Assembly: GCF_028640845.1 (NCBI RefSeq)
Contig: NC_080542.1
Location: 62,943,064-63,007,063, forward strand
DNA from: Ahaetulla prasina
Taxonomy: Eukaryota; Chordata; Lepidosauria; Squamata; Colubridae
Length of the DNA stretch: 64,000 nucleotides
Direction of reading: 5' to 3'
Part shown: positions 11,298 through 20,735 of the stretch, piece by piece
Position numbering within the stretch: the first letter of the stretch is position 1
How the letters are laid out: each line of letters starts with the position of its first letter
The notes under the pieces: generated by a model
Databases searched by the model: none
What the model was told of the DNA's origin: nothing
What the model saw: the letters and a program-made list of their open reading frames with translations, nothing else
Translations under genes and position numbers: made by a program

Positions 11298-11451
11298 GAG
11301 GAGAGATACACACTGGATCCTTTAAAGGTGACTTTAATGAACCCTGGTGAAGTAATTCACCAGAAACAGTATAACATTATATTAGAAGGAAAAATGGGTT
11401 TAAAGTCTGTGGTATGTTGAAGGACAAATGTGTGGGTATGATGTTAAACAG
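11298..11451 (+). pseudogene. Endogenous retrovirus reverse transcriptase N-terminus, fragment
   Basis: On the plus strand about 11318-11415 encodes a short stretch (PLKVTLMNPGEVI, then KQYN and EGKMGLK) that fits the start of retroviral reverse transcriptase, where a KQYP...E...G(L/I)KP pattern is typical. It is the continuation of the pol gene after the L2 insertion. The frame is interrupted almost at once by the solo LTR at 11452, and I cannot follow pol with confidence beyond 12020. Confidence 0.5.
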
Positions 11452-12020
11452 TGTCATGTCCCACTCCTCCGCTGACGGCCGGGTCAGGGAAATCCGAATC
11501 AGGCGTGCCTCTGCAGCTCTGCCAAAGTCCTTGCAAAGTCTTCAGGGCAGGCAGGAGACCAGAAAGTGACTTCAGCAAGATATGTTTAGACTTTGCCTGA
11601 CTCAGAGAATGTCAGAAAGCAGATCCTTTATATAGGCCATGGGGTGTGGCTCCATGACTCAGCACTTATCCAGGCCTGCCCCTCCCTTCCTTCTGTTGCC
11701 TCCGCCTATCAAGTCTTCTGACGCGAGGGTCACTCCAATTGGCAGCTGTTGGTAATTGACCTTCCTCAGGCTCACATGCTGTGGAGGAGGGGGAGGGGTC
11801 TAGTTGCTCCGTTTGCCTGGGCATGGAGCCAGAGCTGGGGGCTGGAGATACTTGCTCTTCTTCAGCCTGTCTGGGCATGGAGCCAGGGCTGGGGCCGGGA
11901 GATGCCCCCTCCTCAGCCTGTCTGGGCATGGAGCCAGGGCTGGGGCCAGGAGGACATTCTTCAGCGTTCGGAAGCAGATAAGCAGACCCCGGCTGCGGTG
12001 AGAGCGGGCAAGACACAACA
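11452..12020 (-). mobile_element. Solo LTR, 569 bp, with 5-bp target duplication AACAG
   Basis: The segment starts TGTCATGTCC and ends GACACAACA, and it is flanked by AACAG at 11447-11451 and 12021-12025. A single LTR with a clean 5-bp duplication is the product of recombination between the two LTRs of a retrovirus-like element. On the minus strand CCTATATAAAGG (about 11638-11627) is the TATA box, so the LTR reads right to left. A second, diverged member of the family lies at 43470-43993 (shared end TGTTGTGTCT and shared GGGGTGTGGCTC and CTTCTGTTG-C-CCGCCT blocks). Confidence 0.85.
11814..11965. repeat. Three tandem 51-54-bp repeats inside the solo LTR
   Basis: GGGCATGGAGCCAG(A/G)GCTGGGG recurs at about 11819, 11873 and 11924. 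The repeats lie in the U3 side of the LTR, upstream of the TATA box in the LTR's own direction, where retroviral enhancers are often duplicated. Because the spacing is a multiple of three, several frames stay open on both strands. I read these as an enhancer-type array and not as protein. Confidence 0.75.
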
Positions 12021-12244
12021 AACAGTATGAATGCTTGTGTGCTTGATCCCCACTCCAGATTATGAAAGGGGCTAGTTATTTTGATTCCCTTTCTTACAAA
12101 GAAACAGTAAGTTGCAGATTTTTTTTATTGTGAACTGGAAGGGAAAAAGCAAGTGTTTACAATTGGGGTAGGTGGGGGTGTTGAGAAAAGTTCAGAGAAG
12201 AAAAATGTCTGTAGACATGGGAGAGAAATTCATAGCAAAATGCA

Positions 12245-12545
12245 AGTGATTTACTGAAGAGAGAGGGAGCCAGCTACAAAGAGACTGTTCTTTGCTTTCG
12301 CTGCAAGCTGCCTGAACGGGATGATGGAGTTAACTACTTCCTCTTGGGCACTTCTATACTGGGGCATATAAGAGAAAGCATCTGCTAAGAAATCACCTCC
12401 CCCCTCAAGTAGCAAAAGGGTGAAATTGAAGCAGTTAAAATACTGAGCCCAGGGGACCTGCTTAGGGGGTAGCTTCTTTGGGGTCTTTAATGTCTCTAAG
12501 TTCTTGTGGTCTGTCCTCAAATAGGATCTTACTACCTTCTAAAAA
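12245..12545 (-). pseudogene. Ty3/gypsy RNase H fragment
   Basis: The minus-strand frame 12520-12251 reads RTDHKNLETLKTPKKLPPKQ, then WAQYFNCFNFTLLLLEGG and FLADAFSYMPQY. This is the end of Ty3/gypsy RNase H (the TDHKNL and NFLADALSR-type motifs). RNase H removes the RNA strand during reverse transcription. The piece is isolated: no integrase follows. It could come from the same clade as the gag at 1-785, but the two are separate fragments. The Ser-Tyr in SYMPQY replaces the usual Ser-Arg. Confidence 0.75.
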
Positions 12546-12639
12546 CTACCTCCATGTCAGAAGGACTCATCAGCTCTCATAAGCCTCCTTCTCCCAGATT
12601 GTCCAGTGCCTCTCAGTATCAGATAATTTGCAAAACATA

Positions 12640-12995
12640 TAGGGACGCGGTGGCTCAGTGGCTAGGATGCTGAGCTTGTCGATCAAAAGATTGGCAGTTC
12701 AGCAGTTCGAATCCCCTAGTGCCATGTAACAGAGTGAGCTCCCATTACTTGTTCTAGCTTCTGCCAACCTAGCAGTTTGAAAGCACCTAAAAATGCAAAT
12801 AGAAAAACAGGGACCACCTTTGGTGGGAAGGTAACAGCGTTCCATGCACCTTTGGCATTTAGTCATGCCGGCCACATGACCACAGAGACGTCTTCGGACA
12901 CTCTTTGGATTTGAAATGGAGATGAGCACAACCCCTTAGAGTCAGGAACGACTAGCACATATGTGCAAGGGGAACGTTTACCTTTTACCTTTCTT
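12640..12995 (+). mobile_element. Sauria-type SINE (tRNA head, Bov-B-like tail), plus
   Basis: The head has tRNA promoter boxes: GGTGGCTCAGTGGCTAGGAT (A box) at about 12649 and GCAGTTCGAATCCCC (B box) near 12703. The body carries GGGACCACCTTTGGTGGGAA and CATGCCGGCCACATGACCAC. The tail GAGTCAGGAACGACTAGCAC plus ATATGTGC...TTTACC matches the Bov-B-derived 3' end of Sauria SINEs as I remember it. Full length is about 350 bp. It is transcribed by RNA polymerase III and copied by a Bov-B reverse transcriptase in trans. Confidence 0.85.
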
Positions 12996-13715
12996 CATAC
13001 CAAGCCACACCTGAAGCTGTTATAGTGAAGCTGCAAGCAAAGGACAGAATGTAGATGAAAGTACAAATTAGTCTTGACATATTCATTGATTATGTCCTCA
13101 GTTGTGATTATATGTGTCATTATTTTATGAAAATGCTTATTTTGTATTTTAATTCTATGCTAACCACCCAGTTTAAATCAGATTAATAATTAAAAAAATA
13201 TTTGAAATAAAAAATGTTCATATTTTAACATTTCTCCAGCTATATATTAATTTTTCTTTTAGGACTTGCAAACGCATATTCATAAGTACCCCTGCAGAAG
13301 ATTCAGGGAGAAGTTTTAAGTAAGTTACTTTTACTGAAGATGACAAATATATGGTGAATCTCTTTTTTTTTAGTATTCTGTCTGATAAGGTAGAATGTGC
13401 ATTATCTTATCCTCATGGATTACAACTGTATAGATTTAGATATCAATGATTTCATAATCACGTTTCTCAGCATTACACTATTTAGTTTAATTTTATAATA
13501 ATTTTAAAGGCATATGGAATTGAAGCCAAACACTGTCCTGGAAAAATCAGCTAGTAATTGTGATTGTGTCATCGGGAAGTAAAATTCACTTAGCAGTCAA
13601 CCTAAATCTCTAATGGGGAAAGGAAAGGAAAAATTCTGAGGCAACAGATACAGGACATTCCAACATCTTTAGCAAAAATAATGAATAAACATCATAAAAT
13701 AAGCATATCTTCCTA
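12996..13715. other. AT-rich spacer, nothing recognised
   Basis: No coding relic or repeat end is visible on either strand. Confidence 0.5.
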
Positions 13716-13719
13716 ACAA

Positions 13720-15655
13720 ACAGGAAGCAGCAGGTGACGCCAAGCAGAATCACCTTAGATACCTGTACAATTAACACAGGGGCCCCCCAAGGCTGTGCGC
13801 CCTCACCACTTCTCTTCTTTCTGTATACCAATGACTGCATCACTAACAAAGTTCACAGATGACACAACAGTGATCAGTCTTATTCGAGACAATGATGAAT
13901 CTGCATACAGATGGGAGATTGAACAACTAGTCTCATGGTGTGACTGGAACAATCTGGAACCGAACACACTCAAAACCATAGAAATGGTGGTAGACTTCAG
14001 GAGAAACCCTTCCATACTTCCACCTCTTACAATACTAGACAACACAGTATCAACAGTAGACACCTTCAAATTTCTAGGTTCTACCATATCACAAGATCTA
14101 AAATGAACAACTAACATCAAAAACGTCATCAAAAAAGGACAACAAAGAATGTTCTTTCTGCTCCAACTCAGAAAGCTCAAACTGCCCAAGGAGCTGCCGA
14201 TACAGTTCTACAGAGGAATTATTGAGTCTGTCATCTGTACCTCTGTAACTGTCTGGTTTGGTTCTGCAACCCAACAAGACAAACACAGACTTCAGAATTA
14301 GAACTGCAGAAAAAACAATTGCTACCAACCTGCTTTCCATTGAGGACCTGTAGACTGCACAAGTCAAAAAGAAGGCTGTGAAAATATTTACAGATCCCTC
14401 ACATCCTGGACATAAACTGTTTCAACTCCTCCAACTACCCTCAGAACGACACTATAGAGCAGCGGTCACCAACTGGTGGTCCATGGACCACTGGTGGCCC
14501 ACAAGAAAATTTTGGTGTCCACAGAAAAATTATCTGCATTTTTTAATATTGCACTAAATCAGGGGTCCTCAAACTATGGCCCCTGATACATTCAATGGGC
14601 CAGATACATTCAATGAATGTTTGTGTTGCTACAAAGAGTCTCACCCTTTGGGGTCTTTTTGTGTGGGTTGGAGGGCGGCAGAAATTCCAACTTGGGGTCT
14701 GCTTCAGCCTCCTGGTGCAGGGCTTTGGGAGAAGGCTGAAGGGAAGTGTTGCTGATGGTAAGGAGCCTGAGGACCTTGTGCCAGTGGGACTGCCTCATGG
14801 CCTGGAACTGGATGACCATCTCAGCCCGCTGAGCCTCCAAGCACCTGGCCTTGCACTCCCACAGATCTTCCCTCTGCTTGGAAAGCCTATGCTCCTAATC
14901 CTCAATGAGGTGCTTCTGCTGAGCCTCCTTCTCAGCCAGATCCAATCTGAGCCAGCTGTTTTGCCAACTCTTTCTCGTGGTGGCTGCTTAGCTCAAACAG
15001 CTGCTTCCTTTTGGGGCCCTAAGGAGCCCGGGCAGGGAGGTGAGGAGTGGCTGGCAGGGGAGGGATGAGTAGAGGCCGACAAGGTGCCCCTCGATGTGAG
15101 TGACATCAAGCTGGCCATCGAGTTGGCCAGGCCCACCCAGTCACATGACCATCTAGCCACGCCCACCCAGCTGGTCATTAGGCAGATTGTATTAGTGGTT
15201 GGTGGGATTTAAAAATATGAATGTAGTGGTCCCTGAGGTCCGAAAGGTTGGGGACCCCTGCTATAGAGCACTGCACACCAGAACAACTAGGCACAAGAAC
15301 AGTTTCTTCCCAAATACCATCACTCTGCTGAACAAATAATTCCCTCAACACTGTCAAACTATTACTAAATCTGCACTATTAATGTTCTCATCGTTCCCAT
15401 CACCATCTCCTTCCATTTATGACTGTATGATTGTAACTGTTGCTTTTATCCTCATGATTTATATTGATATTGATTGTTTCCTGATTCCTTATTTGTACCC
15501 TATGACTATCATTAAGTGTTGTACATTAGAATTCTTGATAAACGTATCTTTTCTTTTATGTACACTGAGAGACATGCACCAAGACAAATTCCTTGTGTGT
15601 CCAATTACACTTGGCCAATAAAAAATTCTATTCTATTCTATTCTATTCTACCTTG
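13720..15655 (+). pseudogene. Rex1/CR1-group LINE reverse transcriptase and 3' tail, split by a hAT-like element
   Basis: The plus strand encodes GAPQGCALSPLLF (13776-13815), then KFTDDTTVISLI with the catalytic box mutated from ADD to TDD (about 13846-13880), WCDWNNLEPNTLKT and FKFLGSTIS (open frame 13795-14106). After a stop it continues in phase as QQRMFFLLQLRKLKLPKELP ... SVTVWFGSATQQDK. The C-terminus resumes after the 14460-15260 insertion (NSFFPNTITLLNK at about 15298-15340). The 3' UTR ends CCTTGTGTGTCCAATTACAC, TTGGCCAATAAA and a short (TTCTA)n. The motif set (WC..NNL.LN..KT, NSFFP) fits Rex1/Babar or a CR1-L3 type; I cannot separate these. Confidence 0.7.
14460..15260. mobile_element. 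hAT-like nonautonomous element, 801 bp, 8-bp target duplication CTATAGAG
   Basis: The ends are CAGCGGTCACCAACT and GGTTGGGGACCCCTG (inverted repeats of the CAGGGGTCCCCAACC type). Direct repeats CTATAGAG lie at 14452-14459 and 15261-15268. The 8-bp perfect duplication is diagnostic of a hAT-type transposase acting in trans. A second hAT-like left end (CAGGGGTCCTCAAACTA) occurs at about 14560 inside it, so an older element may be nested. The open frame 14595-15068 has no transposase motif. Confidence 0.88.
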
Positions 15656-16524
15656 TAAATGGTAGCTATAAATGAAGTATGGTAGTCTTATTATATTTAA
15701 TAAAACCCTGATCAAATACATATCGCACTGAAGCTCAACTATTGATTCCAAAAGAGAATGCCATAGCCATACAGTCCTGCTCATACAGTTGTCAAGTAAC
15801 CTGTTCTCCATTGTCAGTTACAAAGTAAGGGCTGACATAGAATAAAATTTACCTCATTTTATGTTATTTAAATTATGGGCTTGTAATTGTTCAAATCAAG
15901 TGGATAAGATTTCCTCTTTCTGGCTTGTTACAATAAGTAAAATGCATCTTCTATGCATAATCATAAAATGCATCTTCTATGCATAATCATAAAACTGATG
16001 ATCTAAATTCTCTAAGGATGAACTAACTGCAGTGAACCTAGACTGCAATGGGAATGTAAGGCTGACGTATAATTAAGGAGCACTTAATAGACTTGAATTT
16101 TCAATTGATTAGTGGTTGAGGACACATCCTGATATCAGCATGTAGTCAATTCAGGATTAGATTATTCATTCAGTTACTATGGTCTATCTTCCTTTCTTGT
16201 TCAAACCAATTTAATGGGAAAAATGGACCTGCAGTCCATACAACCGCTCAAAGCAATTACAAAGTTAAAATCAAAGCAACAGGAATCCCATTACTATCTA
16301 TCTTAAATCAATATTAAAATAAAATGTTAATTGTTTTAAAATAGATTTAAAATTTAAAGGCGTAATAAACAAATATAGTATGAAGCCCTTGTCAATAAGA
16401 TATGGGCTTGCCTGACCCAAATGATAGTTTCTTTTAAAATGTGAGGCCATTACAGATTTACTCGGTTTTTTTCCTTTGCTAAAAGTGGTGATTGTGTTTA
16501 AAACAACATGTCTATAATATATCA
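15656..16524. other. AT-rich spacer with one 26-bp duplication
   Basis: Apart from the duplication at 15940-15991, nothing is recognised. Confidence 0.5.
15940..15991. repeat. Perfect 26-bp tandem duplication
   Basis: AAATGCATCTTCTATGCATA plus ATCATA occurs twice in direct succession (15940-15965 and 15966-15991) with no differences, suggesting a recent slippage or end-joining event. Confidence 0.85.
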
Positions 16525-16880
16525 AAGTAAAGGTAAAGATTCCCCTTGCACATATGTGCTAGTTGTTCCCGACTCTAGGGGGTGGTGCTCATCTCTGTTT
16601 CAAAGCCGAAGAGCCAGTGCTCTCCGAAGACATCTCTTTGGTCATGTGGCCGGCATGACTAAATGCCAAAGTCGCACAGAACGCTGTTACCTTTCCACCA
16701 AAGGTGGTCCCTATTTTTCTACTTGCATTTTTACATACTTTCAAACTGTTAGGTTGGTAGAAGTGGGACAAGTAATGGGAGCTCACTCTGCTACACGGCA
16801 CTAGGGATTCAAACCGCTGAACTGCCAATCTTTTGATCGATAAACTCAGCATCTTAGCCACTGAGCCACCTTCTCTAGTA
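16525..16880 (-). mobile_element. Sauria-type SINE, minus
   Basis: This is the reverse complement of the 12640-12995 family: tail TTACTTTGATATA side at the left, GTGCTAGTTGTTCCCGACTC, CATGTGGCCGGCATGACTAA, ACCACCTTTGGTGG-type body, and the tRNA head at the right (GATTCAAACCGCTGAAC as B box, GCCACTGAGCCACC as A box). It is full length with scattered substitutions. Confidence 0.85.
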
Positions 16881-17764
16881 TGTAGAAAACCCTAAAAATG
16901 TTAGGGAACTTCTCTCAGTTTTAATGTTGTGACAATTAACACACTCATGTAATATTGTCATACAACATTGAAATAAATGGGATTTAATAATGTCCAGCAT
17001 TTGAAGCACAAAAGTTGGAAATATCACAAATGAAGAGATTTATCAAAGGAGAAATTTGGAAATTGCTAAGTAATCTTGATATTTGTATAATGGGAAACAT
17101 TTTCTGGGTTGACATATATTTCTCAGTATGAACTGCATTTTGATTATATTTCAAATGTGCATATCAGCAGCATTTAAATAACAGTGTCTATGTTTGGATG
17201 GTGATGGTGATGGTGATCACCGTGTAATAAAAACTAATTATCTGCCCACTAGACTGAAACAATTTACTTAAATTGATGAATAAAATTACATAGAAAGTAA
17301 TCAGTAAGGCTCACAAGGAAAACAGATAGAAAAGGTCATATTTCAACACACAGTTGGGAAAATCACTCAGCATATAGCTCAAAGCATAAATTTCATTCTT
17401 TAAATACATTGTCTAAATGAGGAGATACAAAATACAGTTGAGGCTTATTATTCCAAAAGGTTTCCCATTTCATTTAAAAACAAATGTGTTAGGTGTTGAC
17501 AGGTTAATAGCGAAATAATTTCACTGAAGACACTCAGGAAAACTTTGAGACTTGCTGAAATAAATCAAACTAACAGGACTGAAATGTTCAGTAGCCATGT
17601 GACAGGAAGTATTATATATTGGTAAGAAAGGGAATTAACTAAATAGCTATTAGAGAAGGGGATGGAAGAAGGAATAGACTCACTTAAAGTACTACAGTGC
17701 TCGTTGATTAGAAACATGATCTGTAATATTCCACAAAAAATGAAGACATGTAGCAACTGGGAGC
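16881..17764. other. AT-rich spacer with a (GGTGAT)n run
   Basis: GATGGTGATGGTGATGGTGA lies at about 17199-17218. No coding relic was recognised. Confidence 0.45.
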
Positions 17765-17949
17765 AAACTTTGCACCAAGTGGGATATCAGAGAGATTCCT
17801 GACAAACCTATCAGAGAGCTTTGTCAGGCAAAACATAGAGGAGGGAACTAGATGGTCAGCCAGACTAGATTTAATTCTTACTAACAGGGATGAAATGATG
17901 GTGAAATAATAAATGAAATGATGGGCTGAAGTTATGGAAATCTTAGGGG

Positions 17950-18057
17950 AGAATGATCCTATCCTGTCCTATCCTATCCTGTCCTGTCCTATCCTATCCT
18001 ATCCTATCCTATCCTATCCTATCCTATCCTATCCTATCCTATCCTATCCTATCCTAT
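17950..18057. repeat. (TCCTA)n pentanucleotide array
   Basis: About 20 TCCTA units, with TCCTG variants at the left end (17961-17988). The array lies inside the CR1 endonuclease region, where the sequence on both sides is CR1, so it grew in place and is not a LINE tail. Confidence 0.9.
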
Positions 18058-18227
18058 TGGAATTCGACATATACAGACAGAAGAACACTAATTGAACAAA
18101 GTCAAACTAATGTCTTAGATTTAAAAAGTGGTTGACTTCAACACACTTAGAAAAAGGTTAGGAAGTATTCCATGAAGGAAATCCTCAAGATGAAAATAAA
18201 ACAAGATGAGAAACTCTGAAAAATATT

Positions 18228-19577
18228 ATTTCATTTCATTTCATTTCATTTATTGAATTTTTATACCACCCTTCTCCCGAAGGACTCAGGGCGGTGTACA
18301 GCCAAAGTAAAATACAAAATATATACAATTAAAACATATTTAAAATGGACCAAATTAGTAGACGGCTGACAAATTAAAATAAATTTCAAATTTCAAATTT
18401 CAAATTTCAAATATAGATTAAAACCCCCAATAAAATCAACCAATTCATGCCAGTCCCGCTTGAGTAAATAGATATGTTTTTAGTTCACAACGGAAGGTCC
18501 GAAGATCAGGCACCTGACGTATGCCAGGGGGAAGTTCATTCCAGAGCGTCGGAGCTCCCACAGAGAAGGCCCTACTCCTGGGGGTCGCCAGCCGACATTG
18601 TTTGGCGGACGGCACCCTGAGGAGACCCTCTCTGTGAGAGCGTATGGGTCGGTGGGAGGCATAAGGTAACAGCAGGCGGTCTCGTAAGTACCCGGGTCCT
18701 AAGCCATGAAGCGCTTTAAAGGTGGTAACCAAAATCTTGAAGCGCACCCGAAAGACCACAGGAAGCCAGTGCAGACTGCGGAGCAGAGGTGTTACACGGG
18801 AGCCTCGGGTGGCTCCCATTACTACTCGCGCAGCATCCCGGTCAAGGAAGGGACGCAACTGGCGCACCAAGCAAACCTGGTGGAAGGCCCTCCTGGAGAC
18901 GGCCGCTAGATGTTCATCAAAAGACAGCCGTCCATCCAGGAGGACACCCAAGTTGCGAACCACCTCCTTTGGGGCCACTAACTCGCCCCCAACAGTCAGC
19001 TGCGGTTGCAGCTGGCTGTACCGGGATGCCGGCATCCACAGCCACTCCGTCTTGGAGGGATTGAGCTTGAGTCTGTTTCTCCCCATCCAGACCCGTACAG
19101 CTTCCAAACACCGGGACAGCACTTCGACCGCTTCGTTGGGGTGGCCCGGGGTGGAAAAGTACAGCTGAGTATCATCAGCGTACAGATGGTAACTCACCCC
19201 GAAACCACTGATGACCTCACCCAGCGGCTTCATATAGATGTTGAACAGGGTAGGCGAGAGAATCGACCCCTGAGGCACCCCACAAGTGAGGCACCTCGAG
19301 GACGACCTCTGCCCCCCCGTCAACACCGACTGCGACCGATCGGAGAGATAGGAGGAGAACCACCGATAAACGGTGCCTCCCACTCCCAATCCCTCCAACC
19401 GGCGCAGCAGGATACCATGGTCGATGGTATCGAAAGCCGCTGAGAGATCTAGTAGGACCAAGGCAGAGGAACAACCCCTGTCCCTGGCCCTCCAGAGGTC
19501 ATCCACCAACGCGACCAAAGCCGTCTCCGTGCTGTAACCGGGTCGGAAGCCGGACTGGAACGGGTCTAGATAGACAG
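18228..19577 (-). mobile_element. L2-clade LINE, copy C, 5'-truncated, 357-codon frame
   Basis: The frame 19518-18445 runs from [12 protein letters not shown] through [51 protein letters not shown] (intact palm motif), YADD (19182-19171), and the C-terminus to [11 protein letters not shown]. It is the only copy here with an undamaged PQGS-to-TLFN segment. An in-frame deletion of about 114 bases joins FLDRDA directly to [10 protein letters not shown], removing the SRLDYCNALYMGLPL block. The 3' tail at 18228-18250 is (ATTTC)n, not (AAAT)n as in other copies. Truncation at 19577 ends it in CR1. Confidence 0.9.
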
Positions 19578-19848
19578 ATTATTTATAAAAGCCCACTCTA
19601 ACACAATACTACTGAGAAAGAAAAACAAGACACCCCAAACAAAACCCAAATAAAACCACCATGGCTGCATAAAAATAAACTGAGAAACAAAATAGACATG
19701 CATTAAAAAAGGGAAAGAGAGATGCATAATTAAAATAGAAAGCAGCAAATATCCCAAATCTGCAAGGATGAAGTCAGGAAAGCTAAAGTTCAGAATGAAT
19801 AAGACCTGCAACAAAAACTAAAAAGGATTTTTAAAAGTTCCTTTTAAT

Positions 19849-20100
19849 CAGGGGTGAAATGCTCCCGGTTCGGACCGGATTGCCTGATCCAGTAGCAATG
19901 GCAGCGGGTGGTTCGGAGAACCGGTAGCAAAAATCCCTGCCCCTCCTCCCAGCATGCCCAGTTGAGTTGCGCGATCATCAGAGGTTGTTTTTTTTACTTT
20001 TAAAAGCAATTTTTCTTCAGCCAAAAAAAAATGCTTTTAAAAGTAAAAAAAACAACCTCTGACTATAGTGATAGTTAACAGCTCAGCTGGGATCATAAGA
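19849..20100. mobile_element. hAT-like element, left end and hairpin; right end not found
   Basis: The left terminus is CAGGGGTGAAATGCTCCCGG, matching the family at 24468 (CAGAGGTGAAATGCTCCCAG), and the next 90 bases also match (CCGGTAGCAAAAAT). No matching ATTTCACCCCTG right end occurs before the next elements, so the element is truncated or its right end has decayed. Confidence 0.65.
19978..20062. repeat. Perfect 31-bp inverted repeat with 23-base loop
   Basis: TCAGAGGTTGTTTTTTTTAC and the next 11 bases (19978-20008) are exactly complementary to 20032-20062. It lies inside the hAT-like element at 19849 and is its central hairpin. Confidence 0.88.
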
Positions 20101-20299
20101 ACCCTTTAAAAGCATTTTTTCTCCAACCTCTTTTTTTTTTTAAATATTATTAGAACTTCAAATAATAGGGTCTCTTAAAAATACAATATGGTTTGTTTTA
20201 ATACAAACAAAAAAGATAATCCATCAAAATTCACTACCAGATTCAACAAAACATTATAGTGAGATCTAAAATAAAGATATCATGCTAAAGAGGTAGACT

Positions 20300-20650
20300 A
20301 CAGTAATAGAGATAAGATACTGCACATTCAAACCAAGAATGTATTAACAAGGGAGATCACACCAGCAAAGTAAAGCTTCTCTGAAAAACTAAGGAATCAG
20401 TTCTTAGCAAATGTGTGGAAAAGCCTGAAGAATATAATTGGCTACAGCAGATCTCCCTCCTTTACTGAAGAGAATAGGCAACTGGCAGATGACTGCATGT
20501 GTCCCTCTGTAGGTGTGAGAGGAGATTACTGTGAACTATCGCTATCCTCCCCATCTCAGATACACCAATAATAGTCAAATCTCCTACACTTACCTCTATC
20601 CCTTTGGGCCCCTCACCTCTGGTGACCCTTAAAAAAAGATGTGTGAGGTC
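20300..20650 (+). pseudogene. Rex1-like LINE, N-terminal reverse transcriptase relic
   Basis: On the plus strand about 20385-20500 reads in pieces as NQFLANVWKSLKNIIGYSRS and ENRQLAD, which fits the region ahead of the palm in Rex1-type LINEs (VW.GL..IT.Y). It is badly frameshifted and cut off by the SINE tail at 20651. The assignment is tentative; it might be a separate copy of the family at 13720-15655. Confidence 0.35.
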
Positions 20651-20735
20651 TATTTTTTTTTTTAATTTACATTTATATCCCGCCCTTCTCCGAAGACTCA
20701 AGGCGGCTTACATTGTGTAAGGCAATAGACAAAAG
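20651..20735 (-). mobile_element. SINE 3' end with LINE-type hairpin
   Basis: On the minus strand this reads ATGTAAGCCGCCTTGAGTCT, TCGGAGAAGGGCGGGATATA and a poly(A)-like stretch. The stem pairing GCCGCC(T)/GGGCGG with a TTCGG loop is like that of the L2 3' ends. No tRNA head is attached, so it is truncated. Confidence 0.65.

Larger units (their letters stand above)
17765..19848 (+). pseudogene. CR1 LINE fragment (endonuclease end to linker), split by L2 copy C
   Basis: On the plus strand 17785-17905 encodes FLTNLSESFVRQ and LDLILTNRDEM, the C-terminal APE-endonuclease segment of CR1, close to that in the 26391-33855 copy. A (TCCTA)n array interrupts it. After the array, EQSQTNVLDLKSG (18085-18135) follows as in the other CR1 copy (EQSQTRVLDFKRA). 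L2 copy C then splits the linker, which resumes at about 19590 with KTQIKPPWLHK, NRKQQISQ and KDEVRKAKVQNE. The hAT-like element at 19849 ends it. It is a dead relic with frameshifts. Confidence 0.7.

Noticed and set aside
10820..11350. Long GC-rich open frames on both strands, up to 162 codons, and a CpG-rich stretch resembling a host promoter
   Set aside because: They lie in the L2 copy B 5' region, in several overlapping phases, with CCG-repeat composition and no domain. The CpG richness is explained by the LINE promoter region.
11666..12030. Repetitive protein-like frames (PGSMPRQAEE-type repeats and the reverse-strand equivalents)
   Set aside because: They translate the 51-54-bp LTR repeats, which are open in several frames because their length is a multiple of three.
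12640..12720. tRNA-like sequence with A and B boxes
   Set aside because: It is the head of a Sauria-type SINE; it lacks a foldable full cloverleaf with matched acceptor stem and is followed by the SINE body. The same holds for the heads at 16800-16880, 24360-24395, 38500-38540, 47635-47690, 49800-49862 and 59886-59945.
14595..15068. 157-codon open frame
   Set aside because: It is inside the hAT-like element and shows no transposase motif, BED finger or dimerisation domain.
17942..18060. Pentanucleotide array considered as a CRISPR-like or satellite array
   Set aside because: Units are 5 bp without spacers; it is a simple microsatellite.
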